This document shows positions 20,012 to 29,605 of a stretch of 64,000 nucleotides of DNA, piece after piece. Under the pieces are notes generated by a model. It had not been told where the DNA came from, ran no database searches, and saw nothing but the letters and a program-made list of their open reading frames with translations. The DNA is taken from assembly GCF_000525835.1 (NCBI RefSeq), contig NZ_AODD01000006.1:62001-126000 (forward strand), in the 5' to 3' direction. A program made the translations under genes and the position numbers. Positions within the stretch are counted from its first letter, which is position 1, and every line of letters begins with the position of its first letter. The stretch is from Listeria grandensis FSL F6-0971 (GTDB lineage: Bacteria; Bacillota; Bacilli; Lactobacillales; Listeriaceae).

Positions 20012-23000
20012 ATGACAGAAGCAAAACAAAGTAATAAGTAGAGTATCGAAAGTAATGGTAGCAGGAACAATTGTGTTTTCTAGCTTAGGGACAATCCCTT
20101 TTAATACGTTAGCGGCTGATGTAACAGGGACGCAAGCGGCAAATGCGCAAGTTACAATCCAGAATGGCGTAAAAGCAGAGTATACGCAAATTATTAAAAC
20201 TAATCCATGGCAAGGTAACTTGGTTGGAACAGAATATGTAGCAAAAACATTTAGTGAGGATTTCGGTACGAACGAGCTTTTTCCAGGGGTAGGAAAAACG
20301 AATTATTCCGTTACGAAAACAGCTTTCGTTGTCATTCCAGTTTCTGGGCAATATAATTTCAGAACACAAGGAGATGACAGAACATCCGTTAAAATCAATG
20401 GAGTGCAAAAGTTAGCAACAGGTGCGTATAATGCGACTGATGACAAGAATGTAGGTTATTTTCACGGTGGAGATGTCGTTGAAATTTCACAGACGATGGA
20501 AAATGATGGAAGTCTAGGTTTTATGGCCTTAAAATGGGGAATGCCAAACTTGATATTGGAAAATCCAGATGGGCAAAGAAAAGATATTCCGCTTGCTAGT
20601 ACGTTCCCAACAAGAGAACAAGCGGAGCAAGCCGCAGCAAAAATGAAGGACTATGGTGTCTTGACAGAATATTATGACGGCACTTCATCCAATGTTTTTA
20701 AAGGTCAAGTAGTTGAGCCTGAGAGTTTCACAAAGCATTATGGCTCGTCGGAACCGTATCCAGGGGTAGGAACTACTGACTACACAGTGAAGAAGACAGG
20801 TTATATTTATATTTCTGAAACTGGTAATTACCGTTTTAATGGCGGTGGAGATGATTACTATACGCTTGCTATTGATGGAAAAGAATTGATTAAAAGTTTG
20901 AAGTATCCGAATTATGCCGAAACAGGTAATATCTACCTGGAAAAAGGAGCGACCATCAAAATTGAGCAAACATTTGTTAATGAGGGTGGCGAAGGCTATG
21001 CCTCACTGAGATGGACAACTCCTAGTCAACCCGCATACAGTGACGTTAAAGTAACAGATGTTTATGAGTCTAAGGAGAAAGCACTGGTATCTAACGAAGG
21101 AACATCATTTGCGGATGCGAGCGCAGCAGTCAACAACTTATTTACAAATCAAGATCCAAATGGCAATATCAAAAGTACCTTAACACAGGCTGAAATCGAT
21201 GCAGCGCAAGCGTTAATCAATAAAGTAACAGATCCAACGAAAAAAGCAACGTTACAAGCCGATTTGAACAAAGCACAAAGCCAATTAGATGCTAAAAACG
21301 CAGCCTCAGCGACAGAAAAAAGCAAACCAAGATGCGGCTAAAAAAGCAGTAGACGAACTATTCAACAACAATACATCATCAAGCAATGCGATCAAACCAT
21401 TGACAGATCAAGCAGCAATTGATGCAGCACAAGCACTAGTAAACAAAGTAACAGACCCAACAGTGAAAGCAGCATTGCAAGCCGATGTAGACAAAGCACA
21501 AAACCTACTAGACGCTAAAAACGCGGCAACAGCAGCAGAAAAAGCAAAACAAGATGCAGCGAAAAAAGCAGTAGACGAACTATTCAACAACAACGCACCA
21601 TCAAACAATGCGATCAAACCAGTAACAGACCAAGCAGCAATTGATGCAGCACAAGCACTAGTAAACAAAGTAACAGACCCAACAACAAAAGCAGCATTGC
21701 AAGCAGATGTAGATAAAGCACAAAACCTACTAGACGCTAAAAACGCGGCAACAGCAGCAGAAAAAGCAAAACAAGACGCAGCGAAAAAAGCAGTAGACGA
21801 ACTATTCAACAACAACGCACCATCAAGCAATGCGATCAAACCAGTAACAGACCAAGCAGCAATTGATGCAGCACAAGCACTAGTAAACAAAGTAACAGAC
21901 CCAACAGTGAAAGCAGCATTGCAAGCAGATGTAGACAAAGCACAAAACCTACTAGACGCTAAAAACGCGGCAACAGCAGCAGAAAAAGCAAAACAAGATG
22001 CAGCGAAAAAAGCAGTAGACGAACTATTCAACAACAACGCACCATCAAGCAATGCGATCAAACCAGTAACAGACCAAGCAGCAATTGATGCAGCACAAGT
22101 ACTAGTAAACAAAGTAACAGACCCAACAACAAAAGCAGCATTACAAGCCGATGTAGACAAAGCACAACAACTGCTAAATAATAGCGTACTAGCAATACCA
22201 CAATTGAATCCAATGACAGAAGCAGACACAGTATTCAGCGGTAAATTGGATGTTTCGAAATACAATCCAGGCACGATTCGTATTTACATCAATAATGCAC
22301 CAGCAACAGTTGTAACAGTGGACGCGAGCGGTAACTTCTCGTTTAACATTGGAAACCGTAAAGCAGGCGATGTAATCGGTGTAGATTACAAAGATCGTAC
22401 AGGTCAGTACAATACTACGACGAAAACATCGATCACAGTAACCCCAGTAGCTAGCAATCTAACTATTAATAAAATGACAGAAAATGATGACACGATTACT
22501 GGTAAAACAGCACCAAATGCAAAAGTGAGATATGTTGTCAATGGTCAAGCAGTGAACGTAGGTAATGCAGATGCGAACGGTAATTACTCGATGTATATCG
22601 GCAAACAAAAAACAGGAACCGTTGTTGGCGTAGAAGTGTTTGATCCAGCAACAAACAAATACAAAGCAGCAGTAACGACAACGGTACTAGCCGTGAACGT
22701 TACGATTCAATCCATGACAAACACAAATGATACCGTATCAGGAACAGCCCCAGCCAATGCTAAGCTAAGATTCCTAATCAACGGTACAGCTGTGAATGTA
22801 GGAACAGCAGATGCGAGCGGGAACTACAGCAAATATGTAGGGACTCAAATAGTAGGCACAACAGTAGCAGTAGAGATATTAAACCCGGACACAGGAAAAT
22901 ACGAACTTGCGAAAACAACAACTGTAACAGGCGCTCCGAAAAACACAGCATATACCGTCAACGCATTGACGACAGACAGCGACACACTGACAGGAACAGC

Positions 23001-23439
23001 CCCTGCAAATGCCAAACTAAGATTCTCTATCAATGGTAATTTAATCAGCGTGATCACGGCAGACGCATCTGGAAATTACAGCAAATATATTGGGAAACAA
23101 AAAGACGGCACAGTCGTTAGCGTCGAGCTATTAAACGAAAATACGAACCAATATACAGCACCACAAGCAGTGACAGTTACAACAGGAACAGGCAATGCAA
23201 CATTGGCACCAGTCATCAATACAATTACAGAAGGCCAAGGCGTGGTTACCGGCACAGTTCCAACAAGCGTTACAACTGTCAGAGTATGGGTAAACGGCGT
23301 TGCACAAACGATGGTAACTGCCACAAACGGTAACATCACATGGACAAAAGCAAACCTAAAAGCAGGCGATACAGTCAAAGTTGACTATAAAGATGCCACT
23401 GGAAACTGGATTTCCGCAGAGAAAATCGTAACAAAATAA
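20012..23439 (+). pseudogene. Giant secreted PA14 / Cry1Ac-D-VI-type / Ig-like repeat protein, frameshifted
   Basis: ATG 20012 has AAGGAG at 19994-19999 and begins MTEAKQ; a one-base slip in the short A run near 20030 must be removed to enter the signal peptide 'VMVAGTIVFSSLGTIPF' that continues from 20055. A second slip (A6 instead of A5 near 21315-21320) splits the frame again at 21289-21341. Corrected, the protein has about 1141 residues. In order: signal peptide; two PA14-type domains (about 50-190 and 220-355, with 'FRTQGDDRTSVKING' and 'FNGGGDDYYTLAIDG' carbohydrate-site motifs); five ~74-residue helical repeats ('AIDAAQALVNKVTDP', resembling Cry1Ac domain VI-like modules); then about five Ig-like modules. 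No LPXTG is visible. It is probably an adhesin or glycan-binding matrix protein. Confidence 0.78.
21343..22190 (+). repeat. Near-identical 222-bp in-gene tandem repeats
   Basis: GTAGACGAACTATTCAACAA starts at 21349, 21571, 21793 and 22015, an exact 222-bp (74-codon) period. A more divergent copy precedes at about 21105-21342. The unit encodes two helices 'DELFNNNAPSSNAIKPVTDQ' and 'AAIDAAQALVNKVTDP'. Near identity at DNA level implies recent homogenisation and a risk of assembly collapse or expansion. Confidence 0.95.
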
Positions 23440-23449
23440 TAAAGAACGA

Positions 23450-23481
23450 GCTGGGACGTGAAAACAGTTTTCCGTCCTAGC
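23450..23481 (+). terminator. Hairpin after the giant surface-protein gene
   Basis: GCTGGGACG (23450-23458) and CGTCCTAGC (23473-23481) with inner GAAAA/TTTTC pairing. The T tract is inside the loop arm, so efficiency is uncertain. Confidence 0.55.
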
Positions 23482-23499
23482 ATATAAAGTAAGCCAAGT

Positions 23500-23656
23500 A
23501 ATATATGGTGTAGAAAATCTGACAGACAAGCTTATTCATCGAGATAATCTCAACTTACCCGATTTGAAAATAGAATGGCGGATGTTGAAGCCAAATCTGA
23601 TTTCTAATCAATTGTTAAAAATGGTTTAATAGAATTAACAACAAGAACAACAGATC
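23500..23656 (+). pseudogene. 3' fragment of an unrecognised gene (right copy of the direct repeat)
   Basis: In one frame the DNA reads 'VIYGVENLTDKLIHRDNLN', then 'LPDLKIEWRMLKPNLISNQ', 'LLKMV' and a stop at about 23628. The last part is the same as the sequence at 18911-18970. No start codon is present. It is the tail of a gene whose family I do not recognise, kept in two copies around the Crp/surface-protein module. Confidence 0.45.
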
Positions 23657-23730
23657 AGACGATACAGTCAAAGTAGACTATGAAGATGTCACTGGAAAAT
23701 GGATTTCCACAGAGAAAGCCGCAACAGAAT
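23657..23730 (+). pseudogene. Last 24 codons of a second surface-protein copy
   Basis: The frame 'DTVKVDYEDVTGKWISTEKA' followed by ATE and two stops matches the last residues of the giant protein ('DTVKVDYKDATGNWISAEKI'). The downstream AGCTGGGATG hairpin also matches the hairpin at 23450. Everything else of this second copy has been deleted, with the junction at the end of the direct repeat. Confidence 0.75.
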
Positions 23731-23742
23731 AATAAAAATGAG

Positions 23743-23772
23743 CTGGGATGGGAAAATATTTTTTCATCCCAG
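23743..23772 (+). terminator. Hairpin terminator ahead of the polysaccharide locus
   Basis: CTGGGATGGGAAAA (23743-23756) pairs with TTTTTTCATCCCAG (23759-23772). It is the duplicated counterpart of the hairpin at 23450. Confidence 0.55.
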
Positions 23773-23798
23773 TATATAAAAATAAGCGAGGTAATAGA

Positions 23799-24296
23799 AT
23801 GAAAAAAATAGCAATCGGACTCGTAGCAGTAATCGGTCTTACATCAGCTCTTACAGGATGTAGCAATCCACCATCAGAAAAAAGCCAAACAGAACAAAAG
23901 CAAGCGGTGCAACAGGAAACAATAAAAGCAACAGACCAAAAAACAGTCAAACTAGGCGATCATGTAGATTTTCTAGGGCTGATTATTACATTTGAAAAAG
24001 CCACCTATTTAGAAAATGACAAAGGCGTCAAAAATAGTGTGATGAAAATAGATATGAAGGTAGAAAATAAATCAGCAGCATCACGTGGCTTTACAACGAT
24101 TGATATGGAGATTAAAGACAGTAAAGGTAAGAAATTAGCGATTTATCCAGGCGAAAACCTAGGTGAAAAAATAAAGCCAGGCAAGTCAATCAGCGGTTCA
24201 GGTTATTTTACAGTGAACGGCAACGGACCATACACAATCACTTACAAAGACCAAGATTCAGATAAAAAAGCTTCATGGGAAGTGGAGGTTAAATAG
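23799..24296 (+). CDS. DUF4352-type lipoprotein
   Basis: 165 residues from ATG 23799 (GAGG at 23788-23791). A lipoprotein signal peptide ends in the lipobox 'LTGC' around residue 18-21. A charged linker leads to an Ig-like domain ('VKLGDHVDFLGLIITFEKA', 'VENKSAASRGFTTIDMEIKD') of the DUF4352/telomeric-repeat-binding-factor-2-like kind common in Firmicute lipoproteins. It is the first gene before the polysaccharide locus: its stop is 2 nt before the Wzz-like start, so it is probably cotranscribed. Role unknown, possibly envelope assembly or adhesion. Confidence 0.8.
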   Translation: MKKIAIGLVAVIGLTSALTGCSNPPSEKSQTEQKQAVQQETIKATDQKTVKLGDHVDFLGLIITFEKATYLENDKGVKNSVMKIDMKVENKSAASRGFTTIDMEIKDSKGKKLAIYPGENLGEKIKPGKSISGSGYFTVNGNGPYTITYKDQDSDKKASWEVEVK

Positions 24297-24298
24297 CA

Positions 24299-24967
24299 TT
24301 GGAGCAAAAAACAATTGAACTAGCAGACTTTTTATATGTGTTAAAAAAATGGTTCTGGCTCATCATTATTCTATGTATCGTAGGTGCTGCGAGCGGATTT
24401 GTTATTTCAAAAGAGTTTATGACCCCAATCTATGAATCTCAATCACAACTAGTCATTAAGCAAGAACAACACAAAAATGACACAACTACAACATCAGAAA
24501 CCCAGAGTAACATCCAGCTCGTTAACACCTACAAAATCATCCTAGTAAGTCCGACTGTGTTAGAGACGGTAATCAAAAGTTTAGATTTACCAGAAACAAC
24601 AGAGCAACTTTCAAAACAAATATTAATCGAGAACTCGAAAGACTCTCAAGTGCTTACTGTCAACGTATTAAATGCAGATCGTGAACTAGCAAAACAAATA
24701 AATCAACAACTGATCAAAGCAGCAACAAAAGAATCCGATAAAATCATGTCTGCCAATAATATTCGAGTTTTGACAGAACCAACTGAAAATATGTCACCGG
24801 TTAAGCCGAATAAAACATTGGTGATTGGCGTAGGATTCCTCGTCGGATTCCTCGTAGCTATCTCCATTATTGTGATCAAAGAAACGATGAGACAGCATAT
24901 CAGAGATGAAAAAGAGTTGCGAGCGATTATTAAAGCCACCCATTTAGGCAATATAAATCAATTTTGA
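24299..24967 (+). CDS. Wzz-type chain-length / BY-kinase activator protein (CapA/YveK-like)
   Basis: 222 residues starting at TTG 24299 with GGAGG at 24284-24288, inside the end of the lipoprotein gene. Two membrane segments (about 17-37 and 175-195) flank an extracellular coiled region, with the Pro-rich 'EPTENMSPVKPNKTLVI' ahead of the second, the signature of Wzz-family polysaccharide co-polymerases. In Gram-positives the short C-terminal cytoplasmic tail activates the separate tyrosine kinase, which is the next gene. Determines polymer length and export. Confidence 0.9.
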   Translation: MEQKTIELADFLYVLKKWFWLIIILCIVGAASGFVISKEFMTPIYESQSQLVIKQEQHKNDTTTTSETQSNIQLVNTYKIILVSPTVLETVIKSLDLPETTEQLSKQILIENSKDSQVLTVNVLNADRELAKQINQQLIKAATKESDKIMSANNIRVLTEPTENMSPVKPNKTLVIGVGFLVGFLVAISIIVIKETMRQHIRDEKELRAIIKATHLGNINQF

Positions 24968-24980
24968 TAGGAGTAAATGT

Positions 24981-25667
24981 ATGCTTTCGCTATCTAGGAA
25001 AAAAAACAAACCACCATTGAATAGGCTAGCTAAGTTAGGAGAAAATAAATCAGTCAATGAACAGTTTCGCATTATTAGAACGAATATCGAGTTCGTCTCC
25101 ATGGGACAAAATAACGTGTATCTTATCACATCAAGTATTCCAGGAGAAGGCAAGTCAACGATAACATCGAACATCGCGATGACTTTTGGACAACAGAATA
25201 AGAAAGTATTGTTGATAGATGGAGATATGAGACGACCGACGCAAGACAAGCTATTTCGCAGGTTGAACAACGTCGGACTGAGTACTTTACTTGCTAACCA
25301 ACACAAAATGGAAGAAGCCATTCAACCGATTGAAGAATACAATATCGACTTTTTGCCAAGTGGTCCCGTTCCACCTAATCCCGCTGAATTACTTTCCTCG
25401 ACCAAACTTGAGAAACTACTGGAAGAATGCAAACAGAAATACGATCTCATTTTCATTGACAGTCCTCCACTGATTGATATTGCTGACGGTCCAATTTTGG
25501 CAAGCAAGGTAGATGGAACTTTTCTAATCGTACGAGCATACAAGACCTATAAAGCAGAGATTCAGAAAAGTGTACAAATACTAGAGCAATCTAATAGTAA
25601 AGTCATGGGATATATTCTAAACGATGTAAAAAAACAAGGCCAAGGCAAAAACTATTACGTCTATTAA
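24981..25667 (+). CDS. Bacterial tyrosine kinase (CapB/YveL/CpsD-like)
   Basis: 228 residues. Walker A 'SIPGEGKST' at 52-60, Walker A' 'VLLIDGDMRRPT' at 76-87 and Walker B 'LIFIDSPP' near 157-163 define a BY-kinase. The C-terminus ends in a short tyrosine cluster 'KNYYVY', the autophosphorylation tail. It pairs with the preceding Wzz-like activator and typically cycles between phosphorylated and dephosphorylated states to regulate polymerisation. No tyrosine phosphatase (PHP-type CpsB/YwqE) gene is present within the locus, which is unusual. Confidence 0.93.
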   Translation: MLSLSRKKNKPPLNRLAKLGENKSVNEQFRIIRTNIEFVSMGQNNVYLITSSIPGEGKSTITSNIAMTFGQQNKKVLLIDGDMRRPTQDKLFRRLNNVGLSTLLANQHKMEEAIQPIEEYNIDFLPSGPVPPNPAELLSSTKLEKLLEECKQKYDLIFIDSPPLIDIADGPILASKVDGTFLIVRAYKTYKAEIQKSVQILEQSNSKVMGYILNDVKKQGQGKNYYVY

Positions 25668-25688
25668 ATGATAAGGATGCGTTTATAA

Positions 25689-27122
25689 ATGGAACAGACT
25701 AATTTTCAACAAGTAAAAAATACGTTAATACTAGGTGCGGGCGACACTGGTCATATTATTGCTAAGAAAATCATGAAAGAACAAGAGGAAACATTTAATA
25801 TTCTTGGCTTTCTAGACGATGCCCCAGAGAAACAAGATATTAGTTTGTCTGGTGTTTCAGTTATCGGGACTTTAGCAGACTTAGGGCGGTTGATCAAGCT
25901 ATATGATATAAAGTTGGTTATTGTCGCTATTACGAACATGGGACGAGTCGCTTTTACAAGAATAGAAACGATTTGTAAGCTTGCTGATATAGAGTTGAGA
26001 CGAATTCCATGCATCGAGGACTTACTTTTAAAAAATGAGCCGCTTATCAATTTTGCAGATATTCCAGAACAATCTTTATTAAATCGTGAACCAGTTCAGT
26101 TAAATGATGCGGATATTAAGCGACAACTGCATCAGCAATCGGTATTAATCACAGGTGCTGGGGGTTCCATCGGTTCGGAGATGTGTCGCCAGCTGTTGAG
26201 ATATGAACCGAAATCGCTTATATTGCTTGGTCATGGTGAGAATAGTATTTATCTGATTGAGCAAGAGTTGCGTGAAAAGGCTGGGAATACAACGCTTATC
26301 CCGGTTATCGCGGATATCAAAAATCGGCAACAAATGCATGAAATCGTGGAAGAATATGCCCCGAATGCGATCTATCACGCAGCAGCACATAAACACGTGA
26401 CTTTGATGGAAACAAATCCACATGAAGCGATTAGTAATAACGTGATTGGAACAAGAAACATTAGTGAAGCGGCTGATCGATTCGGTGTACAATCATTTGT
26501 GATGATTTCCTCGGATAAGGCAGTCAACCCAACAGGCGTAATGGGTGCGTCCAAACGAATGTGTGAAATGATTATCCAAGAATTCGCACAGAAAAGCGAT
26601 ACAAAATTCGCGGCGGTTCGTTTTGGAAATGTACTCGGTAGTCGAGGCAGTGTTGTCCCGATGTTCAAAAAGCAAATTGCTAAAGGCGGTCCAGTAACGG
26701 TAACAGATCCGGATATGACGCGATTCTTCATGACAATCCCAGAAGCGGCGAGCCTCGTTTTACAAGCGGGTGTTTTCTCGCAAGGTGGCGAAATCTTTGT
26801 CTTAGATATGGGTGAGGAAGTCAAAATTCTAGATTTAGCAAAAAATATCATCCGATTATCTGGCTATTCCTTGGATGACATTGAAATTAAATTCACCGGT
26901 TTACGTCCAGGTGAAAAACTATATGAAGAGTTGTTGCTAGAAAATGAACTGGAGCCTCAACAAATATATCCTAAAATCTACGTTGGTAAGACAAAATTTG
27001 TGAGTTTTGAAACATTGCACACTATTTTAGAAAACAACGACAAGTGGACAAAAGAGGAACTGCGCAAAGAGATGTTAGCGCTCGCGAACAGTAATCACAT
27101 AACGCAAGAAAAAATAATTTGA
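25689..27122 (+). CDS. UDP-N-acetylglucosamine 4,6-dehydratase, PglF/CapD family (soluble form)
   Basis: 477 residues. It lacks the four N-terminal membrane helices of classical PglF/CapD but keeps the preceding nucleotide-binding domain ('LILGAGDTGHIIAKKI', residues about 12-130). The SDR catalytic domain follows from about 150 ('VLITGAGGSIGSEM'). The catalytic region reads 'MISSDKAVNPTGVMGASKRM', with the SDK triad replacing the SxxYxxxK pattern as in inverting/non-inverting dehydratases of this group. Product would be UDP-4-keto-6-deoxy-GlcNAc, the precursor for the aminotransferase encoded at 31348. This supports a bacillosamine-type pathway. Confidence 0.88.
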   Translation: MEQTNFQQVKNTLILGAGDTGHIIAKKIMKEQEETFNILGFLDDAPEKQDISLSGVSVIGTLADLGRLIKLYDIKLVIVAITNMGRVAFTRIETICKLADIELRRIPCIEDLLLKNEPLINFADIPEQSLLNREPVQLNDADIKRQLHQQSVLITGAGGSIGSEMCRQLLRYEPKSLILLGHGENSIYLIEQELREKAGNTTLIPVIADIKNRQQMHEIVEEYAPNAIYHAAAHKHVTLMETNPHEAISNNVIGTRNISEAADRFGVQSFVMISSDKAVNPTGVMGASKRMCEMIIQEFAQKSDTKFAAVRFGNVLGSRGSVVPMFKKQIAKGGPVTVTDPDMTRFFMTIPEAASLVLQAGVFSQGGEIFVLDMGEEVKILDLAKNIIRLSGYSLDDIEIKFTGLRPGEKLYEELLLENELEPQQIYPKIYVGKTKFVSFETLHTILENNDKWTKEELRKEMLALANSNHITQEKII

Positions 27123-27142
27123 AAGTCTAGGTGGTGAATCGT

Positions 27143-28330
27143 TTGAACTGGTTGTTTGCACACGATAATCGATTTTTGGAAGCGGAAGATGGACAAGTAT
27201 ACTCGGAAGTTGCCTTCTCGTACAGCAATTGGGAGCGCTATGTGAAGCATGTCGATCAGCTCACTGTCATTGCGCGCATGGAGCCATTAGGGGATTTAGA
27301 TACTACGTTTTTAAATCTTTCAAGTGGAGAAAATGTCGCGTTTGAAGGCATGCCAAATCCATATGGAATCAGAGCTTTCACACCATTTCCACGCGGATAC
27401 AAAACGGTACTCGCGGCAGTTGAAAAAGCCGATGGAGTCATCGCCCGCTTGCCTTCAGAAATCGGCTATATGGCAGTCAAAGCAGCTCGAAAAACGAAGA
27501 CGCCTTACTGTATTGAAGTCGTTGGCGATGCTTATAACGCAATGGCGACGTACGGCGATTGGAAAGGGAAATTATACGCCCCTTTTGCAGAACGGAAAAT
27601 GAAGCGAAGCATTAGCAAATCTCAACATACACTTTATATCACGGACAGACACTTGCAAGAACGTTACCCGACGAACGGTCAAAGCGTCTCTTGTTCCAAT
27701 GTAGAACTTTCCAAGCTAGCGGAGGAGACGATCGAACGACGCCAAGAAAGAAATGCGAAGCCCGCAGAAAAGTTGATAATCGGCATGAATGGTTCGCTAT
27801 CTTCGCCTTACAAAGGTTTTGAAACAGCCTTCCAAGCGCTTGCTAGCATTAAATCGGACTTACCGCCGTTCGAGTTTCGAATTTTAGGACGCGGGTCAAA
27901 AGAAGACTGGCTTGAAATGATCGAGCAGCTAGGATTAGCCGAATACGTCGTTTTTTCGGGCACATTGCCTCATCAAGGCGTCTACGAGTGGTTGGATGAT
28001 ATCGATATTTTCCTGATGCCAAGTAAAACAGAAGGGCAAGGAAGAGCTTTAATCGAAGCCTTATCGCGAGGTTGCAGTTGCTTAGGATCAAACGTCGGAG
28101 GCATTCCAGAACTAATCACAAAGGAACAACTACATGAGCCAAACAATGTTGCCGAGCTAGCGGACAAATTAGTCAAACTCGCAACCAATCAAGGAATACG
28201 ACGACGATATGCTAGGTTGGCGTTTGAACGAGCTGTGGCTTTTCAGAGTGGGCGGTTACAAGAACTCAGACAACGATTCTTTCAGGATTTTAAAAACACC
28301 ATACACAACAAACGAAATGAGGAATTATAA
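27143..28330 (+). CDS. GT4-like glycosyltransferase
   Basis: About 395 residues. TTG 27143 is preferred (AGGTGG at 27129-27134 at 8 nt); GTG 27131 or 27134 lie within that site. The C-terminal half shows the GT-B signature: 'MNGSLSSPYKGFETAFQALA', 'RILGRGSKEDWLEMIEQLGL', and 'PSKTEGQGRALIEALSRGC' with the E-x7-E nucleotide-sugar motif. It probably adds a sugar to the lipid-linked repeat unit at the cytoplasmic face. Donor and acceptor are unknown. Confidence 0.85.
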   Translation: MNWLFAHDNRFLEAEDGQVYSEVAFSYSNWERYVKHVDQLTVIARMEPLGDLDTTFLNLSSGENVAFEGMPNPYGIRAFTPFPRGYKTVLAAVEKADGVIARLPSEIGYMAVKAARKTKTPYCIEVVGDAYNAMATYGDWKGKLYAPFAERKMKRSISKSQHTLYITDRHLQERYPTNGQSVSCSNVELSKLAEETIERRQERNAKPAEKLIIGMNGSLSSPYKGFETAFQALASIKSDLPPFEFRILGRGSKEDWLEMIEQLGLAEYVVFSGTLPHQGVYEWLDDIDIFLMPSKTEGQGRALIEALSRGCSCLGSNVGGIPELITKEQLHEPNNVAELADKLVKLATNQGIRRRYARLAFERAVAFQSGRLQELRQRFFQDFKNTIHNKRNEEL

Positions 28331-28332
28331 TA

Positions 28333-29604
28333 ATGGCTAGGAAAATTGCAGTCGTAGGTTTAGGCTATGTTGGCTTGCCGGTAGCAGTCGCCTTCGGACA
28401 GAAGGAAAACGTCGTCGGATTCGATATTAACGAAGAGCGCATCCAAGCACTTCAAAATAATATTGATACGACAAAAGAAGTAACCACGGAAAACCTGGAA
28501 AAAGCAAAGATTGATTTTACGTCAGATGCAACAAAATTACAGGCATGCGATTTTATTATTGTCGCTGTACCAACCCCAATTACCAACGATAAACAACCGA
28601 ATTTAGCGCCGTTAATCAGTGTCTCCCAGACTATTGGCGAGAACTTAACGGAGGGAACGATTGTCGTGTATGAATCTACCGTATACCCAGGTGTGACCGA
28701 AGAAGAATGTGTGCCAGTCCTCGAAAAATACTCCCAACTAAAAGCAGGTCAAGGCTTTTATGTAGGCTATTCCCCAGAGCGAATTAACCCCGGTGATAAG
28801 AAAAATACCTTTTCCTCGATTAACAAAATTGTATCTGGCCAAACAGAAGCGGTAACAGAAATTGTTTATGAGACGTATAAGTCCGTGATTCAGGCGGATG
28901 TCTATAAAGCAAGCAGCATTAAGGTAGCAGAAGCCGCGAAAGTGATTGAGAATACACAACGAGATTTAAATATTGCACTTATGAACGAATTTGCGATGAT
29001 ATTTGATCGGTTAGACATTGATACATCGGAAGTGTTAGCTGCAGCGAAAACGAAATGGAATTTCCTACCCTTTGCACCAGGTCTTGTTGGTGGGCATTGT
29101 ATCAGCGTGGATCCTTATTATTTAACACACAAAGCGCAGATGCTTGGCTACGATCCACATATGATTTTAGCAGGTCGCCGAATTAATGACGGCATGAGCC
29201 ATTTTATCGTTTCAAGTCTCATCAAAAAAATGATCGCGGCTGATTTACCCATTAAAAATAGCGTGGTTACGATTCTAGGTGTGACGTTTAAAGAGAACGT
29301 TCCTGATATGAGAAATTCCAAAGTGATGGATATTATCGCCGAATTAAAGCAGTTTGGCATCGAGGTACAACTTTCAGATACCGTATTGGCAGCAGAAGGA
29401 ACGAAGCTTGACGATGAACTTGTACCATTTGCGGAGTTGAAACCAAGCCACGCGGTAATTATGGCAGTACCACATGCAGAGTTCTTGACAACAGGTTGGG
29501 AAGGACTAGCAGATTTAGTCACGCCAGGTGGGATTTTCATGGATGTGAAAGGTGCGTTAAATAGCGCGGAAAAACCAAATCATATCGACTACTGGAGACT
29601 ATAG
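28333..29604 (+). CDS. UDP-HexNAc 6-dehydrogenase (TviB/WecC-type)
   Basis: 423 residues. N-terminal Rossmann motif 'VGLGYVGLPVA', central 'YSPERINPGDKKNT', and the catalytic cysteine C256 in 'GLVGGHCISVDPYYL'. The 'NPGDK' form is typical of the TviB/WbpO/WecC branch rather than UDP-glucose dehydrogenase. It oxidises a UDP-N-acetylhexosamine to the uronic acid, so the polymer should contain an acidic HexNAcA. No C4- or C2-epimerase gene was recognised in the locus. GlcNAcA or ManNAcA/GalNAcA cannot be distinguished. It begins 2 nt after the preceding stop. Confidence 0.92.
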   Translation: MARKIAVVGLGYVGLPVAVAFGQKENVVGFDINEERIQALQNNIDTTKEVTTENLEKAKIDFTSDATKLQACDFIIVAVPTPITNDKQPNLAPLISVSQTIGENLTEGTIVVYESTVYPGVTEEECVPVLEKYSQLKAGQGFYVGYSPERINPGDKKNTFSSINKIVSGQTEAVTEIVYETYKSVIQADVYKASSIKVAEAAKVIENTQRDLNIALMNEFAMIFDRLDIDTSEVLAAAKTKWNFLPFAPGLVGGHCISVDPYYLTHKAQMLGYDPHMILAGRRINDGMSHFIVSSLIKKMIAADLPIKNSVVTILGVTFKENVPDMRNSKVMDIIAELKQFGIEVQLSDTVLAAEGTKLDDELVPFAELKPSHAVIMAVPHAEFLTTGWEGLADLVTPGGIFMDVKGALNSAEKPNHIDYWRL

Positions 29605-29605
29605 T

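Noticed and set aside
21343-22190. Regular repeats that could suggest a CRISPR array
   Set aside because: The 222-bp units are coding, with no short repeat/unique spacer alternation.
21408-22274. Open frame of 288 codons on the minus strand
   Set aside because: It is the antisense of the 222-bp repeats, which stay open because the unit is a multiple of three; Ala/Ser/Cys-rich composition and no ribosome binding site.
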